Source: Pyronema omphalodes (taxonomy: Eukaryota; Ascomycota; Pezizomycetes; Pezizales; Pyronemataceae). From it: DNA of 64,000 nucleotides. The notes under the pieces are model-generated. The model was not told the DNA's origin. It saw nothing but the letters and a program-made list of their open reading frames with translations, and ran no database searches. The stretch lies in assembly GCA_024516155.1 (NCBI GenBank), contig JAJJXM010000029.1, forward strand, positions 186,001 through 250,000, read 5' to 3'. Shown one piece after another: positions 48,317-60,810 of this stretch. Positions within the stretch are counted from its first letter, which is position 1; each line of letters begins with the position of its first letter. The position numbers and the translations under genes were made by a program.

Positions 48317-51300
48317 TGTTTTTCGTTTGAGTATTTCGATGTCGGAGGTGTTGGAGCTCAGCTGCGGGACTGGGACTGAGCTTGGCGATTAATGCTTGGC
48401 AACCGCGTCATAGCGCCGTGCGGCGATGTTAGGAGAGAAAGAACTCCGTATTTATTTTTGATAAAAAGCAGTACTGTGATAGGGATTTTTACGAATAAAA
48501 ATTTATTAATTATATGTCTACGGTTATAATAAATTAAAATGTGCGGTAACGGTTTGAGCACGAGCGGTACCCAGCCCAACTTACGATTCGAGCGCCGCAG
48601 GCCGCACCAAGCAGCTATAAACAAAACAATAAGTTAACCAGTTGAGCTTCAGAATTTCGATGTATATGAAACCAAGAACCACTTCTCTGTGTAGAAACAA
48701 GGTATTTCCCTTCAATCAAACAACTCCATCAACCATGAACCAATCGGCCCTGACTAGCTCACTTCATACCTTATAGTATTTCATGTCCATAAATCTTCGA
48801 AAGCAACGTCGATACTAGCACAATCAATATCATCTACTTCAAAATGCTTCAAACTTACAGCCAAAACCTATTCGTCCATGACTTCATTCGCCGGTCTCCC
48901 TGGTTGCGTTGACTCTTTCGCTGGTAATTCCAATTGCCCAACACATCTGAAAAAAGCATTATATTTGTCTTCTATTAAATCAACATCATGTGAATGTTAT
49001 GTCTCAATAAAGCTTATAAAGATTCACTGTCATTACTTTTGAGCTTTTCTAAACATTTTTGATTTCTTTCCTGATACCAAACTTTTGACTCATATCAAAT
49101 TTGCTTCAAACGTCGTAGATAATCGTCGGTTTGAAAATTCAAGTTGGAAAAAGTATATATCTTAGTGATCTTATGACCTTATTACGTTCCGGAGATGACC
49201 GAGAAACATAATCAATGAGATTAGCTAATACATGGGGTGATCAGCTATGTAGGACTCCATTTTTACTACCTTCCGGCACTGTATATCATTTAATATCTTG
49301 CTGCTAATCCATGGCGGTCTGCACAAGACCAACACTGGAAGCATTAGCGCAGCTGTTGTTCTACACTGATAATCCTGATGCGCCAAGTAGGAAAGAGAGA
49401 TGAGTTTATCGAGGCTTATTACATCGTCCCAGTTCAATAAGAATAGATCTAGGCTATGCTCCAGAGTAAAGCTCATATCCTTAGGCAGATAGTCCATTTT
49501 TGGTTGAAGTGGAAGTTATTTGGAGAAGTACGGCTAATCAACTGATTGGAAATTCATTTAGTCAATACTCCATCGATTGGAACAACCGGATAAAGCTTTC
49601 GTGACATTTTTGGCATTCTTTTTAGATCAATCAGTTTTAGGTCGATAATGTCTTGAGAAGATGAGATTTCTTCGAGTTTGTTTTCATAATGACCATGATA
49701 GAGGTTCACATTTGTGAGCCAATTATCTGTGGGTTTCTAGAAATAGCCGTTCTCACGGGAGTTCCTGGAGCCTATCATAAGCTTAATGGCCTATCAATTT
49801 CTATTGCGATCCTTCGGGTGGCTGTAGCATTAATCCAATTTGCCACATGCTCGAACATAGACAAATCTTAGTGTACAAAACGGGGGGCCAAAAGTTTAAG
49901 TTGACCAGTCATAAACAGTCGTGCGGGTTGAAGACTCGGAAGTCTAGACGTATAATACTATTAGACATCGTAGGTTAATCGTTGAGTTTAAAAATGATAT
50001 TTATTTAGTTATTTCACCATACGTCGACCGAGGGCTAAAAGACCCATGCAGGAAAAAAACAAAATTCAAACTTCCTCTTCGCGGTCTAAACCACATAGTA
50101 AGGCCCCCAGATCTCCTAGCCCCTTTAGATACGCCTGGTAAATGCAAGAGCAAAAAATAAAGTAAATAAAACAAATAAACTAAAGACATCTGCCATAAAC
50201 CCCCAGAAAAGAGTGGTACCATGATAATGTCCTATTCGTAACGCTTTCCAACGTCTGTTCGTTCCAGTAACTCCAGGATTCCCTTCGTCGAATTCTCGTC
50301 CTGAAATAAAGACATAACACTCAGCCCTGTTTACCTTTTCCTACACCTACTCTTTGAGCATTCGACGTACCTTCTTAAGTCCAGCATCTTCTCCCTCCAA
50401 TCTCTACATCGCCCAAACAGGTTGTCACAATTCTCTCTCCTTCCTGATTATGCCACCAACAGGTATTCGACTCTTTCTCTTAATCCCGTTGAGTTGAGTC
50501 TGCGTAAGGGTACAATCAGATGCTAGCAGGAGAAAAACTGCAGCTTTGCGCCCTGGAACACACTAAGACTCCTTTCATATTCCCTATCACTTCTTGAGCC
50601 GGTAAGATTTACTGGTCATTAGGTTGGTGTGAATTCATTCTTTTGTAATTCTGAACTTTATTTCAGTGGCAAGGCGGTTGATATGGTCTAAGGATATCCA
50701 CTTCACTGGCTGGCATTGACGAAGAATGCACTCGTAGCGGTTAACACAGTGATGAGAAGCTGCTGTTTTTGCAGCAGTATCTGCAGTCACTTTCCAAGGA
50801 ACGGCAATGTATCTTAGAATCCTACAGTATTCTATGTCAACTATTATCCTGGCGTTGACATGTCGTATTTTGGGCCCAAAAAATGAACTCTTGAACGGTC
50901 CTTCATCATCATTTCATATACGGCGCAGGGTGGCCTGGGCGTTAGTGAAAACGGCATTTTTGATACTATACCACCACTTTCAAGCAGGTCATAGCCAATT
51001 GTAAGGACTCAATTGATGGTATGCAGTTTGGTGTCGAAACCCTCACAGTTGTTTCCCAACTAAAATTACTCGGACATATATTGTCCCTCAATCGAACCAT
51101 TACTTGTACGATCTAGTAGCCAGAAGGCTGGGGCCCATCTGTCCAAAGATATTAAGTCATCAGTTCGAAGCTGATATCCTGGATTTGAGTAACTAAGAAT
51201 ATTTACTGATACCGAATTTATGCCAATACTTGGTTTCCCAAAGCACTTGGTAGGGCATCTTCAATCAGCTCTGTGATGTGAAAGTCTTGAGCGTCATCCT

Positions 51301-52370
51301 AAGCAATAGTGAATGGTTTGCCAAATAAACCCCTAATCTTCTGGTTTCAGGAGTGTTTTGTCGAACTCTCGTTCCGTACATGTTTCAGCATTTCTCTCAG
51401 CACATCATAGGCGATCACTCGTAACGGTATATTGTCCATCAGTTTGTAATATTCCCCCTGCCACTTTTGCACCTGGCAAAACTCAATATACTATAAGCAG
51501 TGTTGATATAATGGTTTAAATATTCTCGTATGCGGCTAAACGCAGCAAGAACTAGAAAAATTCCTGCCAAAATAATGCCGCCGGCTCTAATTTCTGAAGC
51601 CTGATATGTTGCAATCGTTGGGTACAAGGTGAATTATGGTATCTTCGGGAGTCAGTTCTAACGTAATAGACAAACTACAGCGTATCTCAACGTATCGGAC
51701 CTCCAAAATAATTATTCTTTATACGTTAGGAAATTACTTAAGTTGGGAGAAAATGATAATGCTCAGTGTAGCCAAAACAGCACTACATTACACCGTACAC
51801 TTTGGGCTTTAGAATCAAACTTATTGGTTTGTGAAGCAAAAACGGATATCTATACAAAAAATGACAAAGGAAAATCGCTCTACGAAGTAGAAGCCCTTGT
51901 TCAAGTTCAATTAGAAGAGTTCTGGATGACCAGACATTTGCAGAATTGTAGAGACAAAACTTGAAAAAGGATCTTTTCACTCCAATGAAAAACGGTAGAG
52001 ATATACTTGCTAAGTGGGTGACGGGAGCACAAAGCTTTGGGATTTTCGGGGGTTTCTCTTGGTGAGTATGTTGTTACACTGATTGATAAGTTGTGAAGAA
52101 GGGCTCAGAAAATTTACGCAGTACTTCGATGTAACTGGAGTATTACCTATAGGTACTTCTGTGCTGAAACCACTACTTTGTGATTGCCACAAGGTAGAGA
52201 ATACCGGCTCCGAGCGATTAGCCAAGGTTTGGCCACCAGTACTTCACTAACTTGACTGCCGGAGAATGGAATCGCATGACGTAATATAAGCATCAAGCAC
52301 AGTGAGTCTTATCTCATTATCTTGAGCTTTTGTACTGTGCTTTATAGATTTTTGTGTTACTTGCCAAACA
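48317..52370. other. 4-kb gene-poor region with one ankyrin relic
   Basis: AT-rich spacer. Short frames show no recognisable domains apart from the ankyrin-like relic at 51743-51964. A 90-codon minus-strand frame at 49497..49225 is unrecognised and I do not call it. No transposon ends seen. Confidence 0.5.
51743..51964 (+). pseudogene. ankyrin-repeat relic
   Basis: A 73-codon frame without a proper ATG context shows one decayed ankyrin repeat plus part of the next: NSTTLHRTLWALESNLLV (compare the G-x-TALHLA-x2 pattern) then DIYTKNDKGKSLYEVE (compare ADIxxxNxxGxTPLxxA). Upstream and downstream frames are closed by stops, so it looks like the last trace of an ankyrin protein, possibly another STAND gene. 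Confidence 0.5.
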
Positions 52371-52487
52371 GCTACGGTCATAGAATCATGAATACAACGC
52401 ATCCCGTCCGCTCTGCGCTATTTAAGCATGATATCGTCCGGCTAGTACTGTCGTGGGTGACCAGACGGGAATCCCGGATACTGTAGT
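52371..52487 (+). rRNA. 5S ribosomal RNA, dispersed copy
   Basis: 117 nt. The eukaryotic 5S core CATCCCGTCCGCTCTG is followed by TTTAAGCATGATATCGTCC, CTAGTACT, GTGGGTGACCA and GGGAATCCCGG, in the right order and spacing. The ends GCTAC and GTAGT pair as helix I. It is followed at once by a T run, the Pol III terminator. Lying alone in intergenic DNA matches filamentous ascomycetes, whose 5S genes are scattered rather than in the rDNA repeat. Confidence 0.9.
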
Positions 52488-52491
52488 TTTT
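52487..52491 (+). terminator. Pol III T-run terminator of 5S
   Basis: Five T immediately at the 3' end of the 5S gene, the normal RNA polymerase III stop signal. Confidence 0.75.
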
Positions 52492-54743
52492 GTCTCCGTC
52501 CGCCATCTCTTTTGCTTGTCGGTCCGTCCCAAAAATCCTGCTGCAACATTGTCCCGAGCTCATATTCCGATAACTTCAGCGGTACTACAATCATCGGCAA
52601 TGCTTCTTATACGAGCAGTGGCATTCTATCTATGTCCCCCCACACGGATATTCAACCGATGAGCCCCTCGCTTTCTTGTAACTTACAAGCCTCTTTCGCA
52701 AACCCTATTTTAACATCTACCATAATCTACAGAAGAATGCAGTGAGTCATGAGCACATATTTCGCCTGATATCGGTAGTTATCAATAGAGTCAGCAGCAC
52801 ATGGTATCTTCCTTGATTCAGTATTATCGGGCCCAGCATGGTTGAAATTCAAGTTAGTGCAAGACTGCCACTTCTTTTCCTGGCCGTATATATCCTGTTA
52901 CCTACATTGATTGAGCACGATGTATAACCTGATATCTACATTAAGTGAGCACGATGAACCATCTCATCTGATGATGGAATCCACATTTGTTCTAACTTCG
53001 AGCAAGGGAGGTTTTGTTGGCTTTTTTTGGAAAGTCAATGACGACTTGATGATTTTTCAGGCGTAAATGTAGAATGTAAAATACCGCAAAGTAAAGCAAA
53101 TCAAAGCAAAGCAAGCAAGCCAGTTTCCAACTTTTTTTTTTCTTGCGTGATGTCTATGTCCAAGTTTTATGCTTGTGAGGAAGAGTGAGCTCCTAATGGA
53201 GATTGTATCATTGTCGACGGTCGCCGAATGGGATGAAAATGAGCGTGCAGGTGCAGTTATGCTCTGTTGACGCCCGAAGAATCCAGGCAGATGGGGGGAG
53301 GAGAAAAATGACACGTTTCATGGCCTGGCCAGGTTGGGATATAGGGTATGTACATAACTGGTAGCGAAATAGGTATACTGTACTGTAATACAACAGATGT
53401 TGGCTGTTGGATATGGATAGAAGGTAACGGTTGGAGAAAAAGATCCTGTCGGGTGAGGTCCGAACTTCGAAGTGAAGAAATATGTGTGAGAGATTGACAG
53501 CTTAACTTTTGGGACTTTGATTTTCGGAGGCTTGGGAAAAAGTGTACACTTTGATCGACGGTAACTGCATAGATGGTTTCACTTAAGTTTTTATGGCTTA
53601 ATATAGCTAGCTTCGTAAGCTTAGTGCAATTCACACTTCGAGAAAAAAAGTTCATATCGTGGCTTGTAGTGGCTTTATCGAAAGTTAAGTTTCCAAGGAA
53701 ATCATTAAAGCATGGGGAATTTCTGCCGCCTGTGCATATGTCTTTTGATATTTGGACAGCGGCCAGAGCGCGTAATCAAGGTTTTAATCCTTGGGTTTGA
53801 ACTTTACTCCATAGTGATTTTATGCACGGCACTTCTGGGCTTTGTTGAATTTGACGCGGGCGGCTTTTTATCGATTTCCGCGGATACTGTATAGAAATAT
53901 GGCTTTCTGTGAGTACATATAAGCATCGGTCTTGTGGATCCGTTGATTCATGGAACTGAGATCCGGAGAATAACACGTTTCGATAAATGTTGATGGTGAC
54001 AGTTCTAACTTCTGTTGATTCTCATTTAGGCCTTAACTGCAATGATGAATTACACTTTGATGAATAGTCACCAGGCAGCTACGCCAACACGATAGATATT
54101 ATGCATAACACTTTGTGGAATCGATGGTTTTATGATTTTACAATCTGATAAACACGTCAAGCCGGGGTAAGTTCCAATCAAGAAGAGGACTACATGCTTA
54201 GATGTAATTGATCTTCAGAATTGAACTAAGTTAGGAGCTCTGTAGCCCGTTATGGCAGTAATCAACAAACACTTGAAAGCTAAAAGAAGCAAAACAATAT
54301 GTTTTTATGGCATCAACGTATTGCAATTGTCCGATAAACAAGTCAACCCACAGTAGATGTTTATTTTGCATCATCGAAGAGAAGTTCTTCTTTTGAGATT
54401 CCTTATTGATATTCAAAACCAGGCTAGATATTGCTTGATAACTCTTATGTTTAAGCAGCGAGTAATTCCTATGCCAAGAAAAAGTTCATCTATAATGTCC
54501 AAACTTCTTTTGTGTTTAATTCCTTATGCAGGTTCAAAACTGGTCCACAAACTATGTAAATACTGGACAACGCATAGTTCCTCAAGCACCATTAGAATCT
54601 CCTGAATACCCCAATAAGTTCTATCAATCTATTATTCCATAGACGGGTTTCTCCCTATTCCTGAAAAAGGTTCCAACGGCCTTTTCCGAGTGCTATGATC
54701 CATCAAATATCTTAACATATCCGTAAGTTACAATAGTAGTTAG

Positions 54744-54771
54744 GTATGTATGTATGTATGTATGTATGTAT
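54744..54771. repeat. TATG microsatellite
   Basis: Seven tandem TATG/ATGT units; a second short run lies near 54938-54951. Confidence 0.85.
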
Positions 54772-55140
54772 CAACATCAGACCACAATTACACCATAACT
54801 GTCACTACCTTACATCGTATGGCTAACCATTACCCTGCATAAAAGCAGTGCGTTAGTAGGTGGGAGTCAGGACACAGATACCCAACCACACATGAAAATA
54901 GGGTTAGGTCTTTTCCCAAACCATAAGTTGACAGTATATGTATGTATGTATTTACGTACCACCACCACCACAATCTTCCGGCAGTAGTACACTAGCAGCT
55001 AGCTAGTAGACATAGATATAACCAGTTACCAGACATATCAGACCGGCGAGAACATTTAAAAGAATTCTGATCAGAATTGAGCTGAGTTTAAAAAAAAAAA
55101 AGAAGGACGGTCGTAACACAGAACCACGACATCCATCTAT

Positions 55141-55210
55141 CCAACCAATCCTTCAACCAACCAATCCTTCAACCAACCAATCCTTCAACCATCCATCCAT
55201 CCATCCATCC
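55141..55210. repeat. CCAACCAATCCTTCAA minisatellite
   Basis: About three tandem copies of a 16-base unit passing into ATCC tetranucleotides. Confidence 0.85.
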
Positions 55211-55462
55211 AAGCAACCCCCATCCAACCCATCAACCAACCCATTCCCAAACCCCCCAAAAAACCTTCCAGCCACCATTCCAGGTACCACGATCCGCAGT
55301 ACATAGCATCTGCAAGAGATCGATCTAAGTCCGACCCCTGCTTTCCGCCACACCGGCGATTGCTTCCACCGGCGAGTTTTTTATGGTATGGTGTTGTATC
55401 GTAGTAAGTAAATTTTCCGCCAGGTTAGGAAATGAAAATAAACTTTTCCGGGGTGGTGGGGA

Positions 55463-55481
55463 GGGGGGGGGGGGGGGGGGG
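55463..55481. repeat. 19-base poly-G tract
   Basis: Uninterrupted G run; exact length uncertain. Confidence 0.8.
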
Positions 55482-55620
55482 ATGCAGCAGACCTGTGCCG
55501 CATAGCATACAGCATATAGAATACAGCATAGCTTATGTTATGTTATGTATGTACAACTGTTGGGTTTGGTTGGATGTAATATGTATCAGATGTATCAAAT
55601 GCATGATATGTAGGTGTAGG

Positions 55621-55698
55621 TATGTGAGTATGTATGTGAGTATGTATGTGAGTATGTATGTGAGTATGTATGTGAGTATGTATGTGAGTATGTATGTC
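55621..55698. repeat. 12-base tandem repeat
   Basis: Six near-perfect copies of TATGTGAGTATG. An open frame through it reads as MYVS repeats, but it is simple sequence and not a credible gene. Confidence 0.9.
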
Positions 55699-55840
55699 TA
55701 TAACTACACTACCACACCTGAAGTACTTCGATACTTTGGTATTATGCTTATATGTAGAAGGTAGACAAAAGCGTAAGCATCTCCGGAGGACAAGAATTAA
55801 AGTTTCATTCCTTCATTCATAGACAGCGCAAGAAGGAGAA

Positions 55841-55857
55841 GGGGGGGGGGGGGGGGG
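55841..55857. repeat. 17-base poly-G tract
   Basis: Uninterrupted G run; exact length uncertain. Confidence 0.8.
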
Positions 55858-56021
55858 TGTGGAGGAAGTTTCGTTTCATTTATGTAGGTAGGGTGAAGAA
55901 CACATGATATGATAGGACAAAGTTCGTTTCATCTTGATTTCAGAGTAAATGATAGGATGAACTACGAACTACATACATACGAACCATAGATGTCAGAAGT
56001 ATCTGACGTGACAGCTGCCAA

Positions 56022-56071
56022 CCAGCCAGGCCAGCCAAGCCAGCCAAGCCAGCCAAGCCAGCCAAGCCAGC
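56022..56071. repeat. AAGCCAGCC tandem repeat
   Basis: Four to five copies of a 9-base unit. Confidence 0.85.
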
Positions 56072-56797
56072 TCAGAACTATATTCCGTTTTCTTTATTTT
56101 CTTCTTTCTTTCTCTTTCTTTTTCTCTTTTGGAAAAAAAAAAAATAAGATAGCGGGAAAAAGCAGCAAAACCGACAACTGACGTAAAAAAAAATTAAGGT
56201 TTACATATGTAGAACAGATGAAAACTTCCGTCATGGTCATGAATCCCACGTGATGAAATGCATGTTTCATCAACATCGGCTAGGGAGTATATAGTAAGAA
56301 GTATAATTTTTTGCGTCGTGGAAGTATGTAACCGAATGGAAGTCTGATACTAATATGGGGGTTTGTTTTTGTCTTGTAACCCGGAGAAACTGGTTAAAAT
56401 GGATAAACTGGGTTTTATGGATTGGATGGATTGGACAGTGGATTTTTGGTTGTAGGATTGGTATCACTATCGGCACCGGCTTCGGGCCGATAGCGATGTC
56501 TGCGTATGCCGACGGAGATCCTCAGATCTCTATCGGACCGAGGATTATCCCCCCGAGCTATGAGCCGCAACAAACGACCCATCGTAGCGATCCATTCATA
56601 CGGCCTCAACAGTATTATACTCTCATTTCACACCAATCTCCCGGTTTAATCTAAATCAAATTCTAGATTTATTCATCTATCTAAACTCCAACCTAAACTC
56701 TAAAACGCCCTCTCAATATATCATTTACGCCCTTTTTGCTTCCCAAAATCCCAAACATAACCCAATTCCAACGCATTTCCAATCCAAACTCCCAACT

Positions 56798-58376
56798 TTA
56801 TGCCAAAACAACCGGTTCATACCCAATCCGCGGGTTCTTCAACTCCTCCATACACCTAACCAGTCTCAATTCCGAAGCTCTTGCAACCTCAACCCTCGTC
56901 TTATGTCCCCTCTTCTCCGCTTCATTAGCATCCGTAACTCCAAGTACCTTATCCCTCATCTCCTTCGTCTTCTCAAGAACCAAATGCATTGATCCCAAGA
57001 CCTTTCCCACGGCTTTAGCAAGTGGTAAGTCGATAGCTGAGATATCATCGGGTGCTATCCAACTCTGCTGTCCCAAAAGACCTGAGGCTGCGGAGAATTC
57101 TCGAAGCCTAGCAAGGGTCAAAGCTGCAAAGAGATCTCCAGTGCCGGAATAGAATCCTTCGATGACAGGGACATCGAAGAGGAATTTACGGGAGTTTCCG
57201 GTTGAGGTCCGGGTGGAGCCGGCACAGAACATGGTTGCCCCGCCGTCGAGGGTTATGGAGGTTATGATGACATGGGGGAGACCATAGGTTGTGTGAAGGG
57301 CGTCGATGGCTTGGGAAATTGAGGCGAGAGAGTTTATTGTGATTCCTGTGAGGAGTCTGTAGATGTTAGTTCGTAGTGCTTGGTAGGAGGTAAGGCTTGG
57401 CAGGGCTGGATGGGGTAAATTTCGAGGCTCAAGAAGAGTAAAGGTACAGCAGGGCTCGTGGAGTAGGGCTGCAGTTAGGGCTAGAGGTACATCATGACCT
57501 CCCTCCCCACTTTCTTGCCCACTTTGTCCCGCCTTGAAATTTATTTGGCCCATTCATTCCTCGGCCAAGAATGCGTAAAGGATCACTCACTCTGTCTCAA
57601 ACTGATTCGGCACAATCAAATCAGCATGTGGCAATAGCTCTTTGTAAACCGGCACGACAGCCTCGGAGACGTAAAGTCGTCCTTGGTCTCCCATTACAGG
57701 ATCCAATAACCAGAAGCTTCCCTTCCTTTCCTTCACCTCTTTCGCAATTCTTCCTACGGCCTTCAAAGCTTCTTCGCTCGGCACGTAGCCACTAAGAATC
57801 ATATCAAACCCCTGTACGAGGCCGTTCATTTTCAGACCCTCATAGATTTCTTCAATCTGTTCCGCTGTGGTACGAAACCCTTTTAGTTGGCGGTAACCGG
57901 AGTGGTTACTAAACTGGACAGTGTTTAGACCAGCAGCTTCAAGGCCGAGGAGTTGCAGGATGAAAGTTGTGACGGAGTTGCCGACATATCTGGTGGGATG
58001 ATGTCAGTATGAGATCATAAGTATCATGAAGCCTGTTTTTTTTTTTCCGGGTGAAGAAAAAAGCGGGAAGAATGTATGTAAGATGATGTCGTGAAGGTAA
58101 CGGAGAGGTACGGTGATGTAAAAGTGGTTTGATTTATTCGGAAGTTTCTTTGAGGAAGTTACGAACGTACCCAGAAACTACCTGCAAAGAGTAGTAGTAG
58201 AGTCAGTACGGGTTTCTCCATAACAGCTGTCTCTAATGCAAGTACTGTACCGCTATAGCAAGGTACCTCTCGACGCGTCCACTTTACAACTCTCGCGGGG
58301 AGCTTTAAGCAAGAATAAAGAAAGAGCTTACATGAGAAGCTATTGCCAACACTTTACCCTCCTCATAGTTTGCCAT
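56798..58376 (-). CDS. BUD16: pyridoxal kinase
   Basis: Four exons: 58376..58332, 58181..58171, 57989..57591, 57356..56798; 337 aa. It phosphorylates pyridoxal/pyridoxine in the vitamin B6 salvage path (ribokinase/PdxK family). Visible: VLAIASHVVSGYVGNSV at the N-terminus, LLGLEAAGLNTVQFSNHSGY, LLDPVMGDQGRLYVSE, NQFETE and the catalytic SGTGDLFAAL (GTGD at 223-226). Exon 2 is an 11-nt microexon (GTAGTTTCTGG) inside intron DNA, required to build VVSGYVGN. Intron 3 (57590..57357, 234 nt) carries an open frame that runs into exon 4 and can mislead gene finders into a false start at 57553. The donor GTGAGT and acceptor CTACAG restore the family sequence NQFETELL. Confidence 0.93.
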
Positions 58377-60408
58377 CTCTTCTGATGCTGGGCGGGGTCC
58401 TTCGGGACTTTGAGATCGTGGTTGTTCAAATAAGGTTTATCTTCGCAACGGGTGGGTAAGCGTGTGATGTCCGTGCGACCGTGTTATCCGATCGCCAAGC
58501 TTGTAAAGAAAGACTGACAAAGACGTTTTCAGCCAAAAAAAAGAGCGTCTCCGGTTTGTATTAATCAGGCATCAGCTTCCTTCACGTCGGCTGAATCCAA
58601 AGGTCAACTTTATCCATCGTGAAATCGAAAACAAAAATAATTAAATAGATGATTTTCCAGCAAGCTTTTTGTTTCGATGAGCTTGGAGGAGCAAGTTGCA
58701 ACTAGAAAGCTTAGCTGGTTACCTGCCGGTCAACGGCAGCAAGTCGCGTCCGTCATATGTATGTTATCCAAGACTCAAGTGCTCTCAGTCCCGTGATATC
58801 TTCCTCCATATCCATCTGTCTATGGTGACCATATGCACATGAATTCCTTTTTATCTGGGCACGCTTGGCATGCGGCACCTAGCTCCTCCTCATGCCAGCT
58901 CAAAATATTTGGATTCAAAACATGGATGAATAGATTCTTGGCACCTCCGAGACATTCTTGTCCCGGGCTGGTGGGGGCGTGGCTTCGTGGCTGCGTGGCT
59001 GCGCGAGGGAACGTGAGACAGCAGGCAGAAGAAGCACCGCGAACTCAGCAGCAGCAGCACCACCACCACCGAAAAGCAAAAAAGCAAGACAAGCAAGCCA
59101 CCCGTCAATTATCATCGAAGTCCGATGAAGTCTGTGCGGCGGATGTTTCATCCGGTGCAAAGGATCCGATTTCTGGGCGACGAGCTTTTTTACCATACAT
59201 ACATATGTTGTGAGCCTTCTGTAAGGTTCCGAAGTGCACAAAAAAAAGTTTAGTTCTTTCTTGCTCTATCACGGTTGAAACATGAAGAAATGAGGTGTGT
59301 GGTGTGTGCAAACGAAAAAGTATAATAGTGTGTATTGTAACGAATGGTTCATTTTGGGATTACTTTTCGGAACAATTTCAGTGGCTTGCTAAGGTATGGT
59401 GGTGCCGAGATATGATAATAATGGCATGGATCATGAATATAGTTAAAACCCATAGGGATAGGTATGGGATACAGAGGGGAAGGTATGGTGCACCATCATA
59501 TGCACCATATGTATGTTGTAAACTTTATCACGCTCGCTAATCTCCCCTCCGCCGAAAACCGGTACTTACCGGATGACTTAGAGGAGCTATTTTTCCCTAC
59601 ACGTTCGCTATCCATCTGTCTCGTTAGTACGCCGGCGACTTTACGGGGTTGCCAAGCAACTGTTTCCTTAGCTGTTTCCCTGTGATGATGCTAAGTTGTA
59701 CCTAAATAATCTAGGGTTAGCTAGGGTTTCTGGGTAAGGTTGAAGCGTTTGGCAGCCAGGCAGTGGTCGGCAAGCCAGGGCGGAAGGGATGAAGAGTAAT
59801 TTCCTTTCTTTCTCTAGCTCGACTAGTAAAGAGCTAGCTAAATCCCTCAAGTGATGGGTTGGAAGCTGAGTGCTCGTGTCGATGGAGTTTGGGACACCCA
59901 CAGAAGTATGATGACCATAGAACACCCACAGACGAGGTATGTAAACCGTCGTTTGATCAGGATGCACCATACCACCAATGGAGTCCGACGAGCGTGAAAT
60001 AAGCTAATAAAATAACCATCAATATAACAATAAATGCATTTTTTTTTTTTAAAAAAAGAATTCTCATCACTTGGATGAATAAATTAGCTCAACGAACGTA
60101 CTGGTGAAGTTACAAAGCTTGAAAGTTGTCATGGTTACCTCAGGACCTTGTACAGTAGTCTTGTACCACCGAGCCACTAAACAATAATCCCTGTCACCCT
60201 ATCCTACCTAATACCTGTTTATCCTATACCGCTTTGTCTACTCTGTCTGCCGAATTTCTTTCTAACCAGTACGTTTCAATCCGCACCATATTCCAAATCC
60301 CTATAGCTAGTTTAACTATTTTAACTACGCAATGAAACGCAACGCAAAAAACGGTTAACGGTACCTGAATTTCTGAATACATACGCGTATGATGACGCCT
60401 ACATGTGT

Positions 60409-60496
60409 GGCGAAAGCGGAAGCGGAAGCGGAAGCAGCGAAGGCAAAGGCGAAGGCGGCAAAGGCGAAGGCAGCAAAGGCAAAGGCAAAGGCAAAG
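60409..60496. repeat. GGCAAA/GGCGAA hexanucleotide repeat
   Basis: About 14 imperfect copies of a purine-rich hexamer (GCGGAA, GGCAAA, GGCGAA, GCAGCAAA). One frame would encode alternating Ala and Lys/Glu, but no gene context supports coding. Confidence 0.8.
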
Positions 60497-60802
60497 AAAA
60501 AAACCCAAGTACGTAACCTCAGCACCATATCGATAATAGCCAAATCAGTAGCAATTCAGCCTAAAAACTCTCTATACCCTGATACATACCAAGACATAAA
60601 CATACCTATACTTATATACACGCATTTCATCTTCCTGCGAATGTCAGCATTGAGTAAGGCTAAAAGCAGGCGCAACTTATATTGATTATTGATTATTGAT
60701 TAATGGTTATTGATTATTGGTTATTTGTTATCTGTTATTGCTTACAGATATTAGGCATCTACAACTACATCTACATCTACATCTCCATCTCCATCTGCTG
60801 CA

Positions 60803-60810
60803 GTCTACAG
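60803..60810. repeat. 8-bp target-site duplication, left copy (MITE)
   Basis: GTCTACAG, identical to 61227-61234. Confidence 0.85.

Larger units (their letters stand above)
52492..56797. other. 4.3-kb gene-free region rich in simple repeats
   Basis: No supported gene. From 54.7 kb onward it is a series of short tandem repeats (ATGT, CCAACCAATCCTTCAA, a 12-base TATGTGAGTATG unit, a 9-base AAGCCAGCC unit) and two long G runs. 52492-54700 is plain AT-rich spacer with small chance frames. Confidence 0.55.
58377..60810. other. gene-free region upstream of BUD16
   Basis: Low-complexity spacer with no supported gene. A GGCAAA/GGCGAA hexamer repeat lies at 60409-60496 and a CTACAT/CTCCAT repeat just before the MITE. 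Confidence 0.55.

Noticed and set aside
49225..49497. 90-codon minus-strand frame
   Set aside because: No motif or flanking exon signals; length is within chance for AT-moderate spacer.
55432..55764. 110-codon frame with MYVS repeats
   Set aside because: Generated by a 12-base tandem repeat; no gene context.
57555..57570. Start of pyridoxal kinase near 57553
   Set aside because: This lies in intron 3; the N-terminal half of the enzyme is clearly encoded upstream in exons 1 to 3.
60389..60685. 98-codon Ala/Lys-rich frame
   Set aside because: Driven by the purine hexamer repeat; the rest of the frame is not protein-like.
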